IMG/VR virus record: IMGVR_UViG_3300029954_000046
Span: 1-36,601 of that record
Length of the DNA: 36,601 nt
DNA from: a virus
Direction: 5' to 3' (one strand)
Shown: one piece after another, positions 13,950 through 22,136 of the stretch
Layout: each line of letters starts with the position of its first letter
How positions within the stretch are numbered: position 1 is the stretch's first letter
Program-made: the position numbers and the translations under genes
Notes under the pieces: model-generated
What the model was told of the DNA's origin: nothing
Seen by the model: the letters and a program-made list of their open reading frames with translations, nothing else
Databases searched by the model: none

Positions 13950-16900
13950 TTAGTCTGCCGCCGCCCCGAATATCGAATCGAGAAGCGGCTTGTTTGATGC
14001 GGCCTTTTCAAACACCTTTTCTTCTCGAATGGCTGCGAATAGATTATCCATGGCGGCATTAATCCGTTCGCGTTCTTCACCCTCTGGGAATGGTTTGTCA
14101 AAAGAATTACTCAACAAATTGAAATAATGCTTGTTATCCGCCATCACGCTAAGGTAGTCATTTTGGCGATCCATTGCTGACAATTTATCCTCAACGTACC
14201 CTTGGAATGCGCGGGCAGCAAGCTCCTCGATCTCGGACCAGTATTTCCCAATTTCACCGCTATCCAGCTTGACGGCCTCCGCTTTGAAATTTGAAGTCTT
14301 TGGTCCAGTCGGTAAGCCGACACAATAGATTCCTGACTCCGTTGGCGCGATCAAATCTGCGTCATGATAGTAGGCCACCGCCAGCAATCGCCATGTGTAC
14401 CAGTTCTTCTTCATCTTTTTTGATGAACTATATTTCTCAAAGTATGCATCCACTACCAAGACGGCGGCAGCAGCACTGCCAGCTTTTTTAATTTCGGCGG
14501 CGATCCCGGTTGTTCGATCAACGATATTGCGTTTCGCCATCCCAATATCAGCATCACTGTAGGAATGTACTTGCCGAATCCTCTGGCCCCCATCGAGCAA
14601 GGCTGCTTGCAGTTCAATGACAGCTTGCTTAATCACGCCATCAGGCAAGAGTTCTGGCTTGGCTGTGACGAAATCCCCCTTGCGACCCGTGACCTTCTCA
14701 TTAACAAGCTCATGGAGAACATTATCGAAGGCATGAAATACTTCGTGGCCAAGGCAGCCGCCACCGCCCATCTTGGTAATATTGACAACTCTATGTGTCG
14801 GCTCATAGTGAGCACGTGCAGCCCCCTTCCCCCCGGTTCCGCGCGCTCCAAATGCCAACCCAATACGACCACCAAGCCCAAGGTGTTGCATTTCGACGCC
14901 TAACACATCTGCCAGATCAGCCATTGCACCAGCCGTCTGCTCTACGTGAAATTTTGCGCTCATCGGATCTTTTAGCACCCAGTTTCCTGACTGAACTGCA
15001 CTCAGGCCGATAGCTTGTTCTAGCGCCTTAGTTCCACTTACGGCAATTTCTCGACCGCCTTTCCTGACAAATTGATCTGCGACTTTCAGTTGAAAATTAA
15101 CCTCTTGTTGAGTGGCTGTCTTGGGTTGTTTTGCACGAGTCTTATCAGCCCAGCTCCAGTCTGCGACTCTTCCATTTTTCGCATTGGCTACATGCCCGGC
15201 AAAGCTATCACTCCCCATGGAGCGGCGATAATTCAGCATTTTGAAGAAGCGCTCCCCGAACGTTAGCCATGATCTGGTTGTCTGACTTTCTGTGAGATTG
15301 CGCAATTTTGATACTCTTGAGATTACTTCTCTGGCCTCACGATTTTCAGATTGTCCAGTGCGTAATTTATCCAATTCTGGATTTGAGTCTCGTCTCCAGT
15401 TCGAAAGTTCAGAGAAATGCGTATCAGCCGACTGTTTAGCCGCGATCAATTCGGCCTCCTGCTCAACCGCAGTCCACTTCCGTCTTTTACGACTCTCGAT
15501 TTCGTATTCCAGTGACACGACCCTACGGCGCGCCTCCTCTGCGCGGTCGTAAACTTCCCCAGATTCCTGCTCCAGCTCTAGGCGTCTTTTTTGCAGTTTT
15601 GTCGCCTCAACCATTAATGCGGCGTATGCGTCGGCTTCATCAGCATTCAACGTTGTCCCGGATAGCTCATCTCGGATTTCACTTATAGTGTCCATTACCG
15701 CTTCAGCGGTAAATTTATCTTCCAAGCGATCACGAATTGCCTCAAGCCCTATCGCATAGTCTTTTCGAACTTGAGGGGTGCTGGCAGTCGGCTCAGGACC
15801 AATTGATGTGTAAATTTTATCAATCAAAAATCCGGCCGCAGGCTCCATTCCTCCGTCCTGAAGAGCCTGCCAATCGGTCTTACCAAATAGGTTTGACTTG
15901 GTAATCAGGTCGGCTGCTTCACGGGGATTTTGCTCGATTGCATCAAAATCGATGGCTGTCGTGCGCACACGTTGCCCTGTTTTACGCGCTTGAAAGATGG
16001 TACTCGCGGCGCGCTCCTTGCGACTGTCGGCAATGTAGCCCGTATCCTTGTAACGATAGTTCGGGCTGCTGGGATCGTCAGACAACTCACCTTCACCATC
16101 ATTTGAAATCTCGTTGATGTCTTCTACGTCGGTCAGCCGGCGAACTATGGCAGCTACAGCGGCCGCAGCCTTGATACGACCCATAACTTCAGCAGCCTCT
16201 TTCAATGCTGATACTGCGCTGGCAAGCTGGCCAGATAGCTTAATTCGCTCCAGAGGCTCGATTGAGTCCAGGGTTGCCATCACCCCGCCGGAAGGGGCAT
16301 TACCACTCGCAGCTTGCATGCCTGGATCACTATTGATTACACTTGAGCTTGGGCCGTTCGGGCGCAATACCAGGCTTTTGGGGTCCAACACCATCGACTC
16401 GCCATCGAATTGCGCTGAGAAAGTAGCCTCATCCTCTTGTTCAAGTGTTGGATGTGCACCACTTCCGGCCGCGCCGTCGATAGGTGTTCCGGTCGAATTT
16501 GCGCTATTATCAATTCGCGAGGCGGATTCAGGAACTTTCAGTGAGTCCAAGCTGGCATGGCTGTCTGAAGTCCCCATGCCCCTCGCTCCTTCTAAGAAAT
16601 TCCCTCGGTCATCATCGTAGCTAGTAACAATCCAGGTTTTCTCAGTTCCATCCCAATCTAGTCGAATCACAACAACCTTTGCAGGAACGTCATCCGTTGC
16701 GATATAAACCCGCTTCAACCCCTGCTTGTCGTGGATAACTCGACCTGTCCGCAATACTTCAGGTATGCGCTCAACAAAAGCCATGCCACGACGGTGGATG
16801 ATATGGGCAAGACCAAGATGCTCGTTCCCGTAGACGAACCCGATTTCCCCTAGCTCTGGGTGCCGATATGCATCAGGCACTTCACCACTCTTTTCTGCTA

Positions 16901-16991
16901 GCAATTTCCCAATGGCTTTTTCTGGCTTGTTGGAATAACCATGAAAAATCGGTCCAAATCCATCGATTGAGTCAAGCAAATTTTCCTGCAT
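13950..16991 (-). CDS. Polyvalent protein: PBECR-like nuclease, LPD5-like and zincin-like (LPD1) regions
   Basis: The protein has 1013 residues. About 45-127 (GEIGFVYG, LAHIIHRRG with H63 and H66, K105, WIVTSYDDD) resembles the PBECR family of phage RNase/toxin domains. About 308-400 (NYRYKDTGYIADSRKE, then ITKSNLFGKTDWQAL) resembles LPD5. About 440-530 is a charged coiled coil. About 690-985 resembles LPD1: AHYEPTHRVVNITKMGGGG leads to H749-E750-V-F-H753, an HExxH zinc motif, with a possible third ligand at E920/E922 before ARAF. Such proteins are usually packaged and injected to disarm host defences. LDS(I/L) recurs at both ends and in the first quarter. It is followed by a strong terminator. 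Domain names are from pattern recognition only. Confidence 0.75.
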   Translation of the reverse strand: MQENLLDSIDGFGPIFHGYSNKPEKAIGKLLAEKSGEVPDAYRHPELGEIGFVYGNEHLGLAHIIHRRGMAFVERIPEVLRTGRVIHDKQGLKRVYIATDDVPAKVVVIRLDWDGTEKTWIVTSYDDDRGNFLEGARGMGTSDSHASLDSLKVPESASRIDNSANSTGTPIDGAAGSGAHPTLEQEDEATFSAQFDGESMVLDPKSLVLRPNGPSSSVINSDPGMQAASGNAPSGGVMATLDSIEPLERIKLSGQLASAVSALKEAAEVMGRIKAAAAVAAIVRRLTDVEDINEISNDGEGELSDDPSSPNYRYKDTGYIADSRKERAASTIFQARKTGQRVRTTAIDFDAIEQNPREAADLITKSNLFGKTDWQALQDGGMEPAAGFLIDKIYTSIGPEPTASTPQVRKDYAIGLEAIRDRLEDKFTAEAVMDTISEIRDELSGTTLNADEADAYAALMVEATKLQKRRLELEQESGEVYDRAEEARRRVVSLEYEIESRKRRKWTAVEQEAELIAAKQSADTHFSELSNWRRDSNPELDKLRTGQSENREAREVISRVSKLRNLTESQTTRSWLTFGERFFKMLNYRRSMGSDSFAGHVANAKNGRVADWSWADKTRAKQPKTATQQEVNFQLKVADQFVRKGGREIAVSGTKALEQAIGLSAVQSGNWVLKDPMSAKFHVEQTAGAMADLADVLGVEMQHLGLGGRIGLAFGARGTGGKGAARAHYEPTHRVVNITKMGGGGCLGHEVFHAFDNVLHELVNEKVTGRKGDFVTAKPELLPDGVIKQAVIELQAALLDGGQRIRQVHSYSDADIGMAKRNIVDRTTGIAAEIKKAGSAAAAVLVVDAYFEKYSSSKKMKKNWYTWRLLAVAYYHDADLIAPTESGIYCVGLPTGPKTSNFKAEAVKLDSGEIGKYWSEIEELAARAFQGYVEDKLSAMDRQNDYLSVMADNKHYFNLLSNSFDKPFPEGEERERINAAMDNLFAAIREEKVFEKAASNKPLLDSIFGAAAD

Positions 16992-17057
16992 GTCTATTTC
17001 CCTATCGTATTTATCTCGTCAATCGTAAGGGTTGATAGTCATGCAAAATTAATAGGG

Positions 17058-17064
17058 TTTCCGG
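17058..17064 (-). promoter_or_regulatory. Weak relative of the phage TTTCCGA motif
   Basis: TTTCCGG (plus-strand reading) lies directly downstream of the terminator at 17065-17091 and about 67 bp before the ATG at 16991. The arrangement copies that before the capsid gene, but only the core matches. Confidence 0.3.
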
Positions 17065-17091
17065 CAAAGAAAAGGCCCACCGAAGTGAGCC
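17065..17091 (-). terminator. Rho-independent terminator after the 931-residue gene
   Basis: On the minus strand, GGCTCAC, a TTCG tetraloop and GTGGGCC (one G:U pair) are followed by TTTTCTTT. It lies in the gap between the two large polyvalent genes and gives each its own transcript end. Confidence 0.85.
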
Positions 17092-17174
17092 AATTGCGAC
17101 ACATAAAATATAGGTCAACGCGGTTATTCATCCGCGATGGAGACTATGACCACCTCCTATCGTTGTTGAATCTC

Positions 17175-19970
17175 TTATGCCAGCGCGCTTCTTGCCTGTT
17201 CCACCATATAAGCGGAATAGGCCTCTGCTGCGCCATTGAATAACCCCATCATGTCGGCATCGCCTTGGTAGTCGTCATGAATTCTGGTCAGTTGCTCCGC
17301 CAGCGCCAGGTCCATCATGTCGGCGCTGTTATCAATCACTGATTTCAGATAGGCCATATCGCTTTCACGCTGCGCAGAGCTTCCATCGCCTCCCTCATCC
17401 TGCTTCACTGGGTCGGAATCGGCGATAGCCTGTTGTTTCGCAAGCTGAGCATCCATTGACGGCACGGCTGGATCTGCGCCAGGCTCAGGCTCCTCCGGCT
17501 CGGCGGCCGGAGATAGCGGCTCACCTGTCACCATTGGTGCCGGCGACACGGCGGGTGGCTGGTCAGGCGCTGCCGGCGCATTCGGGTCATCGTTTTCTCC
17601 AGCCAGGTTGATTTTCGGCCCATCGATATGCGCAGGTATGCCAGGATCAATATCTGCCTTCATAATGTTGGTGTCCGGCTGACCGCTGGAAATGTCGGAA
17701 TCTTCGGAAATCGGATCGACAGCGGCATCCGGCGCAGCCTCAATAGGCTTAGCAAGCTCACCCAGCGTAATTTCCAGCCCTGTAGCCTCAGTAAATGCCA
17801 GGGCCAAGCCATCAGCACCGATGCCATCCATAGTGGCAACCTCGTTCAAGGTCACGCCGCGTTTCTTGTAGCAGCGCAGATCGTATTCATCATTGCTCAG
17901 TATGATTTGCACCAGATTGATGCCAGACTTAGCACCACGTGGTAGAGCGAATTGCAGACCGCCTTCCGGCAGGAATACAAACTGTTTGGCTCCAGTCATC
18001 GCAGCAAATTTATTGCCGCCAAGTTGCTGGGCAATAGTCTTGGCAATGGCCTTAGCATCCTCACTGGACAGACCGCTTTGAGTAGGCTCATCTTCAGTCA
18101 CTTCGTCCTTCGCATCGCCTTCCGCTGGTGCTTGTAGTGGTAAATCCCCGCTTTCTTGGGATTGAGTTCCGGCATGCTGCTGCTGTTGCACCACAGGCCC
18201 CTCAGTAAGAACATTGATTTGAGAGGCAATAAAATCGGCGTGCTTGCTCATGTCATTCGGTACCTTGCCGGCGGGCGGCGAAAAACCCTGGCCAAGCTTA
18301 GATACGTTCACCTGGAAATTGCAATTGGTGATGTTGTATTTGCTGGCGCTGATGCCGGTATCCACTGAAAATGTGTACACATCACCGTCACCACCTTCCT
18401 TGATCAGCTTGCCATATTGCTCGCCTGCCCAGCCCAAATTACGCAGAGCGTTTCTCACTTCGATAATGCGGACTTGCATCAAGTGATCGCAAACATCCTG
18501 ATTTCCGTCATCGGCAGAAAATGCCGCATAACTGCCATAGCTAGCAATGTCTTTGATATCGTACTTCGGCGCGCCGAGCTCAATCAGCACCGCCTCTTCT
18601 TCTGCTGGCAATGTACTGACCGGCATGGTCGAGACAGTTTCACCTAGCGGAACGCCGCCATTTTCCTCGGCTGCTGATGGTGCGGCCGGACCAGATACGA
18701 ATCGCGCCGGAGGCGTAATGCTTGTGGCCATAGATGCTTTTACGGCAAGCTGAGCCTTATGGTCTGCAACCTGTTGGGCGAGACTAGCTACTTCAGATTG
18801 CAATGTGCTAAGGCTTGCGACCTTTGCTTCGGCGGTCTTCTTGAGCACTTCAATTGAACTTAGGCGTTCATCGCGATCTGCATTTATTTTGGCAAATCGC
18901 GCCGAATTTCGCGCCGCTACAGTCATGATGCGCCGGGAGATAATGCGCGGGTTTAGTTCCTGCCCATTCTCCTTTGCAACAAGAATCGTCACATCCTTCT
19001 TATTGAGCATCCAGCGCCAGGAGATTAACTCGTCCGACTGCTGAACCTTGCTCGGGCTACTGCCTGCGCTGTGAAAGTAGACAGTTATGGACTGGCCATC
19101 TGTTAGCGCAAATAGCACCACCACATTGATTTCGCCACGGATTCTAAGTGGCTTGGATACCGACATGGCATCAACAGTTGGACCGCTACCCGAAGTCTGC
19201 TGTAACACACGCTGGAGCTGCTGCATTTTGCGCTGAAGCTGACCATATTGAACAACCAAGGCATCCAAAACCAACTCAGCATCCGCATCAGCCTCAATAT
19301 CAGGCATTGTGATAGGGTCCAGGATTAAACCTTCAGGGTCGGTTTGTCGCAATTTATATAGTAAGTCGGACATATCCATGCCCATGGGTGCGGGGGCAGC
19401 TTCAGTGCCAGCCCATTGGATTGAATCCATAATGAGGGTTCCATTGGTTGGTAAGCCGGCCAGGGTGAACGGCTTTGTGGTGTCGCAATTCTTTAGCCAG
19501 TATTTGAACTGGCCGATGGAGCAAGAGACAACGCTGCCCATGCCCTTCCAGTCCTTGCTATAGCTGTCTTTGTAGCCTTGGATAGCGTCGGCGCGGCAGC
19601 TAAATCCGATCATTACCTTGGCCTCATCGAATAGGCCGGTAGCTGGATTGAGCTGGTTGACAACATGCGTCTGGTCTGACTCGGGCCAAGGCCCAATAAA
19701 TACGTCTATCGCATCACCGTCTGCGCCAACCGTGCCAGAAATTTCACCGTAGTGATGCGCCATGCGGGTGCGCCACGCTGTGCCATCACTATCCACACCT
19801 TCACGGTAGCTATTGCGCGGATTCTCAATGACAATTAATAGGCCATGCAGGCGAACGCGTCCCTTGAGGTAGCGCCCAGCGGCTAACTGCCCATCGGTTG
19901 GTTCAATATATCCATTCAGGCCCAGCGCCCCATCATGGGCAGCGGACTCAACACGCGCGAAATCATCCAT
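17175..19970 (-). CDS. Polyvalent protein with pyrophosphatase-like domain
   Basis: The protein has 931 residues. About 36-160 resembles the InPase domain of phage and plasmid polyvalent proteins: GTVGADGDAIDVFIGP carries D84, D86 and D89 in the pyrophosphatase metal-binding pattern, though the usual Glu/Pro is Ala87. About 275-360 (ISWRWMLNKKDVTILVA, RRIMTVAARNSARF) may be a DarA-type region. A coiled coil follows (about 365-412). About 635-740 (IAQQLGGNKFAAMTGAKQF, IILSNDEYDLRCYKKRG) is a segment common in phage/plasmid polyproteins. The C-terminal 200 residues are acidic and Pro-rich, then helical. The ATG at 19970 lacks a ribosome site; an out-of-frame ATG at 19978 with AAGG opens a 20-codon peptide that may couple translation. 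It is probably packaged and injected. Confidence 0.7.
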   Translation of the reverse strand: MDDFARVESAAHDGALGLNGYIEPTDGQLAAGRYLKGRVRLHGLLIVIENPRNSYREGVDSDGTAWRTRMAHHYGEISGTVGADGDAIDVFIGPWPESDQTHVVNQLNPATGLFDEAKVMIGFSCRADAIQGYKDSYSKDWKGMGSVVSCSIGQFKYWLKNCDTTKPFTLAGLPTNGTLIMDSIQWAGTEAAPAPMGMDMSDLLYKLRQTDPEGLILDPITMPDIEADADAELVLDALVVQYGQLQRKMQQLQRVLQQTSGSGPTVDAMSVSKPLRIRGEINVVVLFALTDGQSITVYFHSAGSSPSKVQQSDELISWRWMLNKKDVTILVAKENGQELNPRIISRRIMTVAARNSARFAKINADRDERLSSIEVLKKTAEAKVASLSTLQSEVASLAQQVADHKAQLAVKASMATSITPPARFVSGPAAPSAAEENGGVPLGETVSTMPVSTLPAEEEAVLIELGAPKYDIKDIASYGSYAAFSADDGNQDVCDHLMQVRIIEVRNALRNLGWAGEQYGKLIKEGGDGDVYTFSVDTGISASKYNITNCNFQVNVSKLGQGFSPPAGKVPNDMSKHADFIASQINVLTEGPVVQQQQHAGTQSQESGDLPLQAPAEGDAKDEVTEDEPTQSGLSSEDAKAIAKTIAQQLGGNKFAAMTGAKQFVFLPEGGLQFALPRGAKSGINLVQIILSNDEYDLRCYKKRGVTLNEVATMDGIGADGLALAFTEATGLEITLGELAKPIEAAPDAAVDPISEDSDISSGQPDTNIMKADIDPGIPAHIDGPKINLAGENDDPNAPAAPDQPPAVSPAPMVTGEPLSPAAEPEEPEPGADPAVPSMDAQLAKQQAIADSDPVKQDEGGDGSSAQRESDMAYLKSVIDNSADMMDLALAEQLTRIHDDYQGDADMMGLFNGAAEAYSAYMVEQARSALA

Positions 19971-20012
19971 GTGGTCATGTTATTGCCTTGCTTAGGAGGT
20001 GATAAGTTGCGG

Positions 20013-20022
20013 TTTCCGATAG
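20013..20022 (-). promoter_or_regulatory. TTTCCGATAG motif before the 931-residue gene
   Basis: TTTCCGATAG (plus-strand reading) is identical to the 10 bases at 36361-36370 and shares the core of the 19-bp motif at 13871 and 28709. It lies about 43 bp before the ATG at 19970, in a 226-bp gap that also contains DnaA boxes. It is a candidate phage promoter or activator site. Confidence 0.45.
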
Positions 20023-20114
20023 GACTGATGCAGCCCAGTAGGCAACTGAGAATAGATTTTGATCAAGCAAACTTATTGCTTAAATATCAGTGACATAGAT
20101 AAATAACAGCCAGG

Positions 20115-20149
20115 TTATCCACAAGTCTTTCCACATAAACTGTGGATAA
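20115..20149. promoter_or_regulatory. Pair of consensus DnaA boxes in inverted orientation
   Basis: TTATCCACA at 20115-20123 and TGTGGATAA at 20141-20149 are both perfect DnaA 9-mers facing each other across 17 bp. A looser CTTTCCACA lies between them at 20127-20135. The left flank (20060-20110) is AT-rich and carries a 6-bp inverted repeat (AAGCAA and TTGCTT). This could be part of a replication origin, a DnaA-controlled promoter region or a titration site. The same bases can also fold as a long hairpin. Confidence 0.6.
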
Positions 20150-20196
20150 GTTTTAACTCCAAACGACGACTTTTCTCTTGCACTCAGTAAATTTTC

Positions 20197-20646
20197 TTAG
20201 ACTGAAAATCCATTGATGTCATCCCAGATGTCGGCCACGGCATTATTTGTTTCAAAACTGTCTGCATAGCGGACAGCCGCCAATACCGACATCTGCTCAT
20301 TGGTAATGTCCGGGGATATTTCATAGCTCTGGCCTGCTTCACCGATAGAACGCACTTGAATTTTGTTCTCGGGGTCAAACCTGCTCAACTCAGGAGAAAA
20401 CGTCAGCATTCCCTGCGCCTTGCGAGCGAAGAAATGAGGGATTGACGTGGTTATCTGCTGGCCGGTAAGCAATAAGTCCCGATCCTGAAGGTTCATATTG
20501 GTGACCAAGGCAATATCATCCCGCAGACGAACAGATGAGTATGCCGGCGCTTTCAGTATGGATAAGATGCCTGTCTTCTCATCGTAATGAGCCAGAGTAG
20601 TAGCGTTCTTGACGCCGAATCCACCAATATTGACTTGAATTAGCAT
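20197..20646 (-). CDS. Hypothetical protein next to the polyvalent genes
   Basis: The 149-residue protein starts MLIQVNIGGFGVKN, is beta-rich at its N-terminus and has a helical C-terminal part (MSVLAAVRYADSFETNNAV). No catalytic motif, signal peptide or membrane segment is visible. It follows the 284-residue gene by 2 bp, so they are co-transcribed. It ends at the gap with DnaA boxes. Its place suggests that it is another packaged or polyvalent-associated protein, but this is inference only. Confidence 0.6.
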   Translation of the reverse strand: MLIQVNIGGFGVKNATTLAHYDEKTGILSILKAPAYSSVRLRDDIALVTNMNLQDRDLLLTGQQITTSIPHFFARKAQGMLTFSPELSRFDPENKIQVRSIGEAGQSYEISPDITNEQMSVLAAVRYADSFETNNAVADIWDDINGFSV

Positions 20647-20648
20647 GG

Positions 20649-21503
20649 TCAGTAATACAAGCTCACGCGCAATTGGTCATTATCTGCAAGGTCATCACCC
20701 TGTGGATAGTTGATACCAGTGAACGGTTTGAGCGATGCATCTGCCTCTTTCTCATTCGCGGCGATTGCGCGGTCGGCCTCAGACTGAACCGGCTCACGCG
20801 CGATGACATTGTATTTTCCTGCGCTCTCGGCTTGAGCCTGTGCGTCCTCAGACTTCTCATCAACAGTATTCGCGGGAACTGGGCTACCGCCGTCATTGCG
20901 CTGCTGCTGATCGGCATCTGCCACCTCATTATCACGCTCAACCAATACCTTACTTTCAACGTGGTCGCCTTGATCAGGGGTAAAGAAATTTGGGTCGGCT
21001 TGATAAGCATCATCAAGCAATGGAAGAGTATCAAGCTCACTCTTAAGCTCGTCACGTTTCATCTTCACTTCAGTGATCTGCTTATCTAGCTCAGCATGCT
21101 TCTGCTGCAACAAGATTTCCATTTTTGGAACTGGGGTACGAATGGATGCTGGCAATTGCACTTTCTGACGAGTCAATTGCTGTTGAAAGCGCTGACGGCC
21201 GCTATCCATTGCCTTGACGATTTCAGCAATCGCTTCATCTTCACTTTCCTGAGCTCGAACTGGAAGCGATTTCCCGTTCAGCTTGACCGCGAATATGTCA
21301 CCGGTCGTTGTAACGAGCAGTTCGACAACCTGGCCATCTGCAAATGTGCATTTAATTGGGCGATAGCTAACGCCCGAAGTGCGCCTAGCGCCGCCGGTTG
21401 CATCTGCCTCAATTTCGTCTTCGCCGTGCTGAGCGAATTTTTGCTTCAAATACTTCTCAGCAGTACCGTTATCCAGCGAATTAAAAGCTAGCTCTTGTGT
21501 CAT
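20649..21503 (-). CDS. Possible DarA N-terminal-like protein
   Basis: The protein has 284 residues. About 45-125 (GVSYRPIKCTFADGQVVELLVTT, IFAVKLNGKSLPV, AIAEIVKAMDSGRQRFQQQL) resembles the N-terminal domain of DarA-type 'defence against restriction' proteins that are carried in virions. About 128-162 is a charged coiled coil (KMEILLQQKHAELDKQITEV). The C-terminal 120 residues are acidic and low-complexity, ending in RVSLYY. There is no enzyme motif. It lies between the spike protein and the large polyvalent proteins, which supports a packaged role. The family match is a recollection and needs a profile search. Confidence 0.5.
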   Translation of the reverse strand: MTQELAFNSLDNGTAEKYLKQKFAQHGEDEIEADATGGARRTSGVSYRPIKCTFADGQVVELLVTTTGDIFAVKLNGKSLPVRAQESEDEAIAEIVKAMDSGRQRFQQQLTRQKVQLPASIRTPVPKMEILLQQKHAELDKQITEVKMKRDELKSELDTLPLLDDAYQADPNFFTPDQGDHVESKVLVERDNEVADADQQQRNDGGSPVPANTVDEKSEDAQAQAESAGKYNVIAREPVQSEADRAIAANEKEADASLKPFTGINYPQGDDLADNDQLRVSLYY

Positions 21504-21512
21504 GTTAAGTCC

Positions 21513-22136
21513 TTAAATCACATCCGATGTCGGAGTCCCCGGCGCTTCTGATGTGTGCCGATGTGAATCATCAATATTCTTGCCGTTGGCCGTTACTGAG
21601 CCTTCAAACGCCGTATTACCGTTAATGGTCATTGCCGCGCCGCCTCCCTCACCTCCAGATCCCTCCATTCCCGATTCAAAGGTGAAGGCCCCCTTGGATG
21701 TGAGCGTTCCATCAACCACTACATTTCCAGTAATCTCGGTATCCGTTGCCTGTATCGTAGCTTTTCCATCAACCAGAGTAACCACAGTTCCCCCAACCGT
21801 CAGTGTCATTTCCGATCCGGCGACAAGCTCCAATACCTGCGCTGCAATAGCTGCAATATTCGCATGCTGCCATTTACGCCATCCGTTGGCGTTTCCGGAT
21901 TGTGGTGCGCGCCACCCTGTTACAAGTGGGTACCGTGGGTCGCCACCAATGAAATCAACCCAAACAGGAATGCCTTCATTAATCTGGATTTCGGTGAAAT
22001 TGTAGTCGTCCCCAATGGAGTAACAAATTTGTGCCTCGGGCAGCAAGGCCGCGCCATCGGTCAGCCCAGGAATACTCACACGTACTGTGCGCCGCTGATC
22101 ATCATACGAAGCAATAAATGCTGGGCACGGACTCAT
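21513..22136 (-). CDS. Baseplate spike protein, gpV/gp45-like
   Basis: The protein has 207 residues. About 8-75 is an OB-fold-like domain (RRTVRVSIPGLTDG, INEGIPVWVDFIGGDPRYPLVTGW). About 105-190 is made of short repeated beta strands (TLTVGGTVVTLVDGKATIQ, NVVVDGTLTSKG) as in a triple beta-helix, interrupted by a Gly-rich patch at 156-167. The end carries H192-R-H194 (SHRHTSEAPGTP), matching the HxH iron-binding tip of P2 gpV-like spikes. It should form the trimeric membrane-piercing point below the tail tube. The start overlaps the hub gene stop (ATGA). Confidence 0.85.
   Translation of the reverse strand: MSPCPAFIASYDDQRRTVRVSIPGLTDGAALLPEAQICYSIGDDYNFTEIQINEGIPVWVDFIGGDPRYPLVTGWRAPQSGNANGWRKWQHANIAAIAAQVLELVAGSEMTLTVGGTVVTLVDGKATIQATDTEITGNVVVDGTLTSKGAFTFESGMEGSGGEGGGAAMTINGNTAFEGSVTANGKNIDDSHRHTSEAPGTPTSDVI

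Noticed and set aside
20141-20149. Terminator from the DnaA-box palindrome
   Set aside because: The arms can pair, but there is no U tract on either strand and the loop is 17 bases long.
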